Shown one piece after another: positions 1 through 4,517 of a stretch of DNA of 7,305 bases (positions are counted from its first letter, which is position 1; the number at the start of each line of letters is the position of its first letter). Origin of the DNA: CAMBDR01 sp046597185 (GTDB lineage Bacteria > Pseudomonadota > Gammaproteobacteria > Burkholderiales > Burkholderiaceae_D); the NCBI GenBank assembly GCA_046597185.1, contig JBKJLF010000761.1:1-7305 (forward strand), written 5' to 3'. Under the pieces are notes generated by a model. The model was not told the DNA's origin. It was given only the letters and a program-made list of their open reading frames with translations, and did not search any database. The position numbers were made by a program, and so were the translations under genes.

Positions 1-335
1 GCAAGCGGCACGAGCAGTTGCCCATGGAGGCATTCATTGGGCGCTTCATGCAGCATGTGCTGCCACAGGGGCTTAAGCGCATCCGGCATTATGGCATTTT
101 GGCCAATTGCCACAAACAGCAACGGCTGGCCTTGTGCCGGGTGGCGTTGAATGTGCCGCCACCGCAACCCGCTGTGCTGGAGGCGGTAGCGGCCTTCATG
201 CAGCGGGTTGCGCAGATTGACATTGCCTGCTGCACCTGTTGCAAGACCGGGCATTTCCATGTGATTGCGGCCATTGCGCCAAGACATGCCGGTTGCGCCG
301 GAGTCAGCCCACCACAAACGGGGCCGCCACCATGA
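1..335 (+). CDS. IS91-family transposase, C-terminal part (5' end outside window)
   Basis: The reading frame is already open at the left edge (first whole codon at 3) and ends with TGA at 333-335. About 110 residues are seen. The stretch PMEAFIGRFMQHVLPQGLKR followed by IRHYGILANCHK is the hallmark of the C-terminal part of the IS91/IS801 Y2 rolling-circle transposase (Y2_Tnp family). A Cys-rich CCTCCKTGHFH motif and a Pro-rich tail (PPQTGPPP) follow, as is usual at the end of these proteins. The HUH and two-Tyr catalytic parts would lie upstream, outside the window. The first ATG seen (24) is internal, so no start can be assigned. It differs in sequence from the second IS91-type tail at 2188-2724, so the two are not copies of one element. 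I cannot tell whether the full gene is intact. Confidence 0.85.
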   Translation, partial: KRHEQLPMEAFIGRFMQHVLPQGLKRIRHYGILANCHKQQRLALCRVALNVPPPQPAVLEAVAAFMQRVAQIDIACCTCCKTGHFHVIAAIAPRHAGCAGVSPPQTGPPP

Positions 336-367
336 TCAATATCGTCATTATTGCAAAATCATGGTTT

Positions 368-535
368 TCAGGTGGCGCTTGGTTGGGTCAGGCCGTGCCT
401 TGGCAAATCGGCCTGTTTGTTGGCAAATTGATCGGCTGGTAGTGGCGATGGGTGGGCATCGCTTTCTCCTTTTAACCACACTTCTGGCACTTGTGTACCC
501 GATAAGCGATCTTTCTTGGTGCGTTTGCGTACCAT
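368..535 (-). CDS. Small unidentified ORF(s) on the minus strand
   Basis: From ATG at 535 the minus strand is open for 55 codons, beginning MVRKRTKKDRLSGTQVPEVW. The N-terminus is basic and I recognise no family. No good ribosome binding site precedes this ATG. An upstream GTG (559) would lengthen it by 8 codons. Inside it, in another frame, an AAGGAG box (plus positions 466-471) stands 6 nt before an ATG at 459. That ATG opens a 23-codon ORF ending at 388 (MPTHRHYQPINLPTNRPICQ, then GTA). The strong Shine-Dalgarno suggests that translation once started there; both ORFs run into the hairpin at 389-415. The region could hold the broken front of a gene cut by the neighbouring IS. Confidence that either is a functional gene is low. 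Confidence 0.2.
   Translation of the reverse strand: MVRKRTKKDRLSGTQVPEVWLKGESDAHPSPLPADQFANKQADLPRHGLTQPSAT
389..415 (+). repeat. Hairpin with bulge, 54 nt after the IS91 transposase stop
   Basis: CAGGCCG (389-395) and CGGCCTG (409-415) are perfect inverted repeats. Inside them TGCC (396-399) pairs with GGCA (402-405), and AAT (406-408) bulges out on one side. A nested hairpin with a bulge just beyond the transposase gene is what one would expect of an IS91-type ori end, but I cannot match it to a known oriIS. No GTTC or CTTG target tetranucleotide stands directly after it; a CTTG sits inside the loop at 399-402. It could also be part of an attC-like site ending in GTTGGC at 419-424. Confidence 0.4.
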
Positions 536-579
536 TTCAAATACAGTACCCCTAGTCACCGCCGCTTGCCGTCGGTTCA

Positions 580-662
580 GTCCAACACGGTTTATCTGCC
601 GCCACTGCTGCGCGGCTTGCGCTTGCGTTTTTGGGGCGGCAGATAAACGCTATTCGTTGATC
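580..662 (+). repeat. attC-like site A: long hairpin with 14-bp perfect arms
   Basis: GTTTATCTGCCGCC (590-603) and GGCGGCAGATAAAC (635-648) form a perfect 14-bp inverted repeat around a 31-nt loop. Outside the arms stand GTCCAAC (580-586, fits the integron R'' consensus RYYYAAC) and GTTGATC (656-662, one mismatch to the R' consensus GTTRRRY). The order R''-spacer-L''-loop-L'-spacer-R' and the 83-bp length suit an attC site. Against this, the arms lack the extrahelical bases usual in attC, and the T-rich loop and strong stem could equally be a transposon end or another folded DNA element. The site is nearly symmetric, so its orientation is not decided. Confidence 0.4.
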
Positions 663-666
663 GGCA

Positions 667-819
667 TCACATTACCCCTACGCAAATTCCGTCGCCGAAT
701 TCAACCTCCATCGCTTGCGCACGCACCAGTACACCCTCGCGTAAGTATGGCGCGAATGCGCCCATCCGTAGGCTTATTTCCGGTTGGGTGCGCGACGGTT
801 CGCTGTCTTGTGCTACCAT
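667..819 (-). CDS. Short hypothetical ORF between two attC-like sites
   Basis: On the minus strand, ATG at 819 opens 50 codons to TGA at 667-669. Upstream alternatives are TTG at 840, and a frame open to about 879. The protein reads as globular rather than random: MVAQDSEPSRTQPEISLRMG, then AFAPYLREGVLVRAQAMEVE, then FGDGICVGVM. I recognise no family. In another frame an ATG at 883 starts MPRKAKTKLR and then stops; one single-base frameshift would join it to this ORF to give about 72 residues. The stop codon lies 4 nt before GATCAAC, the minus-strand reading of the GTTGATC box of attC-like site A, a spacing typical of gene cassettes. It has no clear ribosome binding site. It may be a small cassette gene, possibly frameshifted. 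Confidence 0.3.
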   Translation of the reverse strand: MVAQDSEPSRTQPEISLRMGAFAPYLREGVLVRAQAMEVEFGDGICVGVM

Positions 820-878
820 CTCACCCAACACAACGGTCAACCGGACACGCCTACCGCAACTTCGTTTTAGCCTTGCGT

Positions 879-943
879 GGCATCAACGGTTTGCCACTTT
901 TTTGGGCCGGCTCCGGGCGTGCCCGTTACCTTTACGTTATGCC
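879..943 (+). repeat. attC-like site B upstream of the J-domain gene
   Basis: GGCATCAAC (879-887) is complementary to GTTATGCC (936-943) except for one extra C. The two boxes enclose a 65-bp stretch containing GGGC/GCCC pairs (907-928 region). GTTATGC (936-942) differs at one position from the integron core GTTRRRY. The left box, read as a complement (GTTGATG), matches the GTTGATC core at 656 in 6 of 7 bases, as expected if 656-936 was once one circular cassette. The internal arms are poorly paired, so the call rests on the end boxes and their position relative to the J-domain ORF. Confidence 0.35.
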
Positions 944-961
944 TCAGAATTCGACATCTGT

Positions 962-1846
962 ATGCCACCACCAAAAACCGATCTTTACGCTGTACTAGGT
1001 GTACTTCCAAAAGCAGAGCCTGTAGTAGTTACGGCTGCATACCGGGCACTCGCACAGAAATATCATCCAGACCGCTGGGCAGGTGACCCGAAAGAAGCAC
1101 ACGAGCGAATGACCGTAATAAATGCAGCGTACGCTACACTTTCTGACAGTCAACTAAGGGCTCAATACGACAGAACCCGGGATGCGGAAGACCGAAGTGG
1201 TTTTAGTGACGCACAACGCGTGGATCCACAGTTCGATGATGCCATAGGCGAACTTTCAGAAAATTGGGCTATCGCATGCGAAATCTACCCGGATCTGAAT
1301 AGCCTAAGAGATAAATTGAAGAAGGTGTCAATTTCGCTAGCCTTTGTCTACACAAGCCTCTTGCTAACTTCTAAAAGATTTGCTGAACGGCAGCTGCTTG
1401 CAGAGCAACTCGAACAGTCGTTTCTTGAGCGCTATTTCTCCAAGGACAAGGTACTTCTTGACTTTGCTAGAAAGCTGATCTTAGCAAATCAAAGACCCGC
1501 TCTACTCGCGCTTAACAAGCTTGTAGATGTAGTTGGAACTGATGATGAACCTTCGAAGCTAATTAAACACATAGAAGTGAAATTCAATCTATCAGCAGTG
1601 TGGGAGCAAATCGAAAAGAACTCGCGCCACACAAACCGTCTCTTGGCCCTCATTCAGCGTGTGAAGTACACAATGGACTATGAACCAGCACGTGAACTAG
1701 CCACACTCCGTGGGTATGAGGTTGGAGAGATAGGAAATGGGCTCTTCAGAGCATCCGAGATAACAGTATCTGCAAAAACCTTGCAGCTACGTTTTCCAAA
1801 CAAACCTAAGTTCGTCGTTTGGGTAAGATCTGAACTGTGCAACTGA
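962..1846 (+). CDS. J-domain (DnaJ-like) co-chaperone protein, probable gene cassette
   Basis: The 294-residue protein has an N-terminal J domain (residues about 6-72) with the invariant HPD motif at 35-37 inside AAYRALAQKYHPDRW and the helix IV region DSQLRAQYDRTRD. J domains stimulate the ATPase of an Hsp70 (DnaK) partner. No G/F-rich region or CxxCxGxG zinc repeats follow, so it is a class III type. The rest (about 90-294) is mostly helical, with stretches such as SLAFVYTSLLLTSKRFAERQ and DFARKLI. I take it to be a specificity domain of unknown function, of the kind seen in bacterial J-domain proteins from variable genome regions. The start was chosen at 962 because the J domain begins at once; the open frame upstream to 788 is low-complexity and attC-like. 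No Shine-Dalgarno is visible. Its base composition is low (33% GC counted over 1561-1620, against 65% over 6241-6300), which suggests transfer. It sits alone, with no chaperone partner in the window. Confidence 0.9.
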   Translation: MPPPKTDLYAVLGVLPKAEPVVVTAAYRALAQKYHPDRWAGDPKEAHERMTVINAAYATLSDSQLRAQYDRTRDAEDRSGFSDAQRVDPQFDDAIGELSENWAIACEIYPDLNSLRDKLKKVSISLAFVYTSLLLTSKRFAERQLLAEQLEQSFLERYFSKDKVLLDFARKLILANQRPALLALNKLVDVVGTDDEPSKLIKHIEVKFNLSAVWEQIEKNSRHTNRLLALIQRVKYTMDYEPARELATLRGYEVGEIGNGLFRASEITVSAKTLQLRFPNKPKFVVWVRSELCN

Positions 1847-1847
1847 G

Positions 1848-1931
1848 GCCTAACGAATAAGGCAAACCCTATAAATAACAGCATACAAGGTTAGATCGCG
1901 CGAAGCCGCGATTCTTACCCGTTTGTTGGCC
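1848..1931 (+). repeat. attC-like site C directly after the J-domain gene
   Basis: GCCTAAC (1848-1854; RYYYAAC consensus) begins 1 nt after the J-domain stop codon, and GTTGGCC (1925-1931) closes the element at 84 bp. GGCC-T-AAC pairs with GTTGGCC with one bulged T. TAAG (1857-1860 area) can pair with CTTA (1914-1917), AACC/GGTT make a further pair, and ATCGCG (1895-1900)/CGCGAT (1907-1912) form a perfect central hairpin. Read as a complement, the left box (GTTAGGC) matches the GTTATGC core at 936 in 6 of 7 bases, as required for one cassette. GTTGGCC has one mismatch to GTTRRRY. It could instead be a terminator for the J-domain gene, but no U-tract follows the hairpin. Confidence 0.45.
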
Positions 1932-2187
1932 AAGCCCGGTCTCAATTCGTGGGGGAGTTTTTCATGCCAGATATGGAAATATCTTTTTGAACTGCACTGC
2001 GGTTTCGGCGAATTTCCTGCTGGGAATCCGCCATCCACACAACCACCGTCGCCATTGCAGCAACGGCACTACTAAAGCCCGTTATCCAAAGTCACTCGGC
2101 CAATTTCTTGGCTGAATTCGCGATTTTCAGGCCGAACGAACCCCTCTGCCAAAGAATGCAGAAATGAAATCATGCAACTGCGCTGGG
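1932..2187 (-). other. Non-coding tail of the second IS91 element, with a candidate ori end
   Basis: I see no gene here. Read on the minus strand, downstream of the transposase stop at 2188, there is a hairpin with bulges at 2007-2032 (outer GGCG/CGCC, inner TTCC/GGAA). It is followed 14 nt later by GTTC (plus-strand GAAC, 1989-1992). IS91 elements insert with their ori end next to GTTC or CTTG, so the element may end at about 1993. Just beyond is an AT-rich perfect hairpin, AGATAT-GGAA-ATATCT, followed by TTTT (1969-1988), which could act as a weak plus-strand terminator. The exact IS end is not proven. Confidence 0.35.
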
Positions 2188-2724
2188 TTACATGGTCACC
2201 TCCCTGTCGGCAACTGGCGGCGGCCCCGATGCTTGATCCGGCTCTTGCTGGCGAGATACTTTGATCCGTGTTCGCACAACAATCATTTCACCACCGCAGC
2301 ATGCGCAATTGAATGCTGGCCGTTGTTTTGGCTGATATGGCTTGAAGATGATTTTGAGCTGAAGTTGTAGCAGCGCGATCCAGCGTTTGCTGTTGGCATG
2401 TAAGAAGCCGTAATTGCGTGCGCGCCGAAATCCCTTGGGCAGCGTGTGCTGCAACACAAGCCGCAAAAACTCAACTCCGCTGACGGTCCGGGTTTCCTGC
2501 TTGTCGGTCTTGCCGTTGCGATAACGAAAGATAACTTGACCGTTTTTGCAGGCAAGAATGGCTTTTTCCTGAATCACACCACGATACAGATAGCGGCCCC
2601 AATATACCAGGGCCTTGTCACCCGCGCCGACATTTTTGCAATCAACAACCCACTTTGCCGGCGCACAGTGGGGAATGCCAAGCCCCGCTTGCCTGATGCC
2701 TTCGAGCATCTTGGCACGAAACAC
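2188..2724 (-). mobile_element. IS91-family element remnant: C-terminal half of transposase
   Basis: The frame from about 2724 down to the stop at 2188-2190 encodes VFRAKMLEGIRQAGLGIP, WVVDCKNVGAGDKA, YWGRYLYRGVI, LQHTLPKGFRRARNYGFLHA, a Cys pair motif NCACCGGEM and a Pro-rich end. These are the order and motifs of the IS91/IS801 transposase C-terminal half. YWGRY holds the two-tyrosine YxxxY arrangement (Y423 and Y427 of the chimera) used for strand cleavage. The N-terminal zinc finger and HUH motif are absent, so it cannot transpose by itself. Its 5' edge meets the permease codons at 2724-2728 with no IS end in between. This points to a deletion that started inside the IS and ended in the permease gene, rather than a clean insertion. 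Confidence 0.85.
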
Positions 2725-3870
2725 TTCGTAGCGGTTGCCAGCATTGCGTGAATCCATAATCAAAAAAACCAGCCCCGAGCGCAGGGCGATCATTTCTGCT
2801 GCCACCACCAGCCACGCTACCCCCAGGCCAATGCGCATGCCGACAATCATCTCCGGCAGAACCGCAGGAATGATGACCTGGCGAAATAGCGTGGTACGTG
2901 AGACGCCAAAATTTTCCGCCGCACGCAAGTAGCGCTTTTCGATGGTATGCACGCCCGAGGCAGTTTGCACAATCATCGGAAATACCGCCGCAATAAAAAT
3001 CAAAAACACCAGCGACAGATTGCCCACGCCAAACCACAGTATCGCCAGCGGTATCCAGGCGATGGGCGAAATCGGGCGCAGGATTTGAAATAGCGGGTTC
3101 AGCGTGCGGTAAGCGGCTTCCACCCGCCCCATCCACAAGCCCAGCGGTAGCGCCACCAGCACCGCCAGCAAAAAGCCGGCCCCCACCCGCAGCAGCGACG
3201 CGCCGACGTGTTGCCACAGCGTGCCGCCGGCGGCCAGCTCCAGCGTGCCGGTGACCACTTGCAAGGGCGTGGGAAAGATCACGCTTTCGGTTTTGATGAC
3301 GACCACCCACCAGAGCGCGATCAGGGTTGCGATCAAGGCCAAGGGTGGCAGTCTTTTCTTGAGTTGTTGCATGGTCGTGTATCCATTTCCTGAAATGGGG
3401 TTTAAGGGTGGCGCATGCTTGTCTGGCGTTGCGGCAAGTAGCGTTGCGTGCGCCAGCGCAGGCGTGGCCGCAACAATGACACTCATTTGCCCGCTGGCAT
3501 GGCCGCTGCATTCAAACTGGTAATCCCCGGCCTGGGCAAAGGGCAGCCGAAAACTTTGCCCCGGCATAATCAGCACTGGCCCAAAAATTTGTGGTACGTC
3601 ATCCTGATTTTTGAGCAGCAACACATCGTTCAGGCCCACAGTCAGGTTCACCCTGGCTGGCAGAATCTCGACCTTGTCACCCGCCATCCGGCGCGCCCAG
3701 GTTCCCGTTGGAATGGCAAACAATTCGTCCCGCGTGGCCGATTGAAGCGGTGCCCACGCACCCCAGCCCAGGCAGCCCAGCATGGTCAGCATGGTCAGCA
3801 TGGTCAGCATGGTCAGCGTTAGCAAGATCAAGAGCGACATCCACCGGCGTCGCTGACGCAATAATTTCAT
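2188..3870 (-). CDS. Chimeric ORF: cupredoxin + truncated ABC permease + IS91 transposase tail
   Basis: One 560-codon frame joins three unrelated parts. Residues 1-40 are a basic n-region (RQRRRW) and a hydrophobic signal or anchor with four LTM repeats. Residues about 45-133 are a periplasmic cupredoxin-like domain ending FECSGHASGQM, with C121, H124 and M129 in the order of a type 1 copper site; the usual first His is not evident (Q94 stands in the VPQIFGP segment). Residues 167-382 are a NitT/TauT (SsuC/TauC-like) ABC permease cut short before its last membrane segment. Residues 383-560 are the C-terminal half of an IS91 transposase. The start at 3870 has an AAGGA box 10 nt upstream and lies 21 bp after the sco remnant, so the front was the second gene of a copper-related operon. 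Whether a 560-residue product is made is doubtful; it is most simply a decayed locus. Confidence 0.8.
   Translation of the reverse strand: MKLLRQRRRWMSLLILLTLTMLTMLTMLTMLGCLGWGAWAPLQSATRDELFAIPTGTWARRMAGDKVEILPARVNLTVGLNDVLLLKNQDDVPQIFGPVLIMPGQSFRLPFAQAGDYQFECSGHASGQMSVIVAATPALAHATLLAATPDKHAPPLNPISGNGYTTMQQLKKRLPPLALIATLIALWWVVVIKTESVIFPTPLQVVTGTLELAAGGTLWQHVGASLLRVGAGFLLAVLVALPLGLWMGRVEAAYRTLNPLFQILRPISPIAWIPLAILWFGVGNLSLVFLIFIAAVFPMIVQTASGVHTIEKRYLRAAENFGVSRTTLFRQVIIPAVLPEMIVGMRIGLGVAWLVVAAEMIALRSGLVFLIMDSRNAGNRYEVFRAKMLEGIRQAGLGIPHCAPAKWVVDCKNVGAGDKALVYWGRYLYRGVIQEKAILACKNGQVIFRYRNGKTDKQETRTVSGVEFLRLVLQHTLPKGFRRARNYGFLHANSKRWIALLQLQLKIIFKPYQPKQRPAFNCACCGGEMIVVRTRIKVSRQQEPDQASGPPPVADREVTM
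2725..3372 (-). pseudogene. ABC transporter permease (SsuC/TauC type), 3'-truncated by an IS91 fragment
   Basis: From the internal Met at 3372 (MQQLKKRLPPLALIATLIAL) the frame encodes about 216 residues of a binding-protein-dependent transport inner membrane component. They include hydrophobic segments and the EAA loop AAENFGVSRTTLFRQ followed by VIIPAVLPE, the contact site for the ATPase subunit. It stops matching after MDSRNAGNRYE. Relatives continue for about 30 residues with a last membrane segment, which is missing. No ATPase or substrate-binding protein gene is present nearby. A weak GGA stands 9 nt before the Met, so the permease may once have been a separate gene. Non-functional as it stands; the substrate is unknown. 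Confidence 0.75.
3781..3816 (-). repeat. 4 x 9-bp tandem repeat in the signal-sequence region
   Basis: CATGGTCAG is repeated four times without change on the plus strand (CTGACCATG on the coding strand). It encodes LTM x4 at residues 19-30 of the cupredoxin ORF, inside the hydrophobic segment. Because the unit is 9 bp, copy-number slippage changes the length by three residues and keeps the frame. It also supplies four extra in-frame ATG codons. Confidence 0.95.
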
Positions 3871-3880
3871 GTCGGTCGTT

Positions 3881-3885
3881 TCCTT
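3881..3885 (-). promoter_or_regulatory. Ribosome binding site of the cupredoxin ORF
   Basis: AAGGA on the minus strand lies 10 nt before the ATG at 3870 and just after the sco stop codon (3892-3894). It supports 3870 as the true start and translation in one operon with sco. Confidence 0.6.
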
Positions 3886-3891
3886 AATGGT

Positions 3892-4101
3892 CTATTTTTT
3901 GGGCGAGTTCAGCAGAATGCGAATATCGTGTGCCACATCATCGGCACTGTTGCCAAATGGCATCATGCTGCGCAGACTGCCGTGCTTGTCGATCAGGTAC
4001 AGGAATGAGGAATGCGACATGGTGTATGCCGTTTTACTGCCCGGCAGCATGGCTTTGGCTGCGCTGATGCCATAATCCTTGCGCACCTGGGCCGCCACTT
4101 T
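3892..4101 (-). pseudogene. SCO1/SenC copper chaperone, C-terminal remnant
   Basis: The last 69 codons match the C-terminal half of Sco proteins: VAAQVRKDYGISAAK, then TAYTMSHSSFLYLIDKHGSL, then MPFGNSADDVAHDIRILLN. The His in MSHSS is the third copper ligand of the family; the CxxxC motif and the whole thioredoxin-fold N-terminal half are gone. Similarity ends at 4101, where the frame runs into sequence antisense to a DUF2625 gene. Sco proteins deliver copper to cytochrome oxidase CuA sites and related enzymes in the periplasm. The following cupredoxin gene (21 bp away) fits a copper-handling operon. It has no start codon of its own and is surely inactive. Confidence 0.8.
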
Positions 4102-4466
4102 TGATCGTCGCTGACGATGCTGTTGGCGGCACCTTCGTGATAAATGGCGGCGCGCTGGAAGGTACTGTGGGCCACGTGTAGTATTTTGCGCCTGATCAAC
4201 TGGCGTGGGAGCCGCTCGGACGTGGTTATTCAGACTTCTTGCTGTGGGCCTTGCAGGGCGATTTGAACCAATTCTACGGGGAGCAACGCTGGCCGGGGTG
4301 GGCTGCAGAGCTTGCCACATTGCCAGGTGACCAAGGGTTTTTGATCTATCCATTTTTGTGGGCCAAGGGGCCGCCCGTCGAAGCACGTACCAGAAAAGCC
4401 GTGCCAATGGCAGAATTATTCGACCTTCAGTTGGATTTTCAGCGGAAAATGTCTGCTCCGGAATAA
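4098..4466 (+). pseudogene. DUF2625 family protein, 5'-truncated and stop-interrupted
   Basis: In one plus-strand frame the sequence reads LLIVADDAVGGTFVINGGAL, EGTVGHV, a TAG stop (4179-4181), YFAPDQLAWEPLGRGYSDFL, LWALQGDLNQFYGEQRWPGW, then LPGDQGFLIYPFLWAKGPP and the end at TAA 4464-4466. The blocks around the stop are those I associate with DUF2625, where the interrupted position is normally Trp, so TGG changed to TAG. The N-terminal half of the family (about 100 residues) is missing; the match begins at the junction with the sco remnant. The 75-codon ORF from 4239 is only the surviving tail. The function of the family is unknown to me. Confidence 0.75.
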
Positions 4467-4517
4467 CTTGATATGCCGCCAAACGGCTATGGTTGATATG
4501 TATTGCAACCCATACGC

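Noticed and set aside
788..961. N-terminal extension of the J-domain ORF by 58 codons
   Set aside because: The J domain begins right after the ATG at 962. The upstream codons are Arg/Leu/Cys-rich, resemble no domain and overlap the attC-like site.
516..998. 160-codon plus-strand ORF
   Set aside because: It is Cys/Arg-rich and low in complexity, crosses two hairpin elements and overlaps the J-domain start; it is most likely an accidental open frame.
1969..1988. Hairpin AGATAT/ATATCT followed by TTTT as an intrinsic terminator
   Set aside because: The stem is only 6 bp and A/T-rich, too weak to call; it is mentioned under the non-coding tail only.
2642..3511. 289-codon minus-strand ORF inside the permease gene
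   Set aside because: It is a shadow frame of the GC-rich permease; its translation is rich in Ala, Gly, Arg, His and Cys with no motif.
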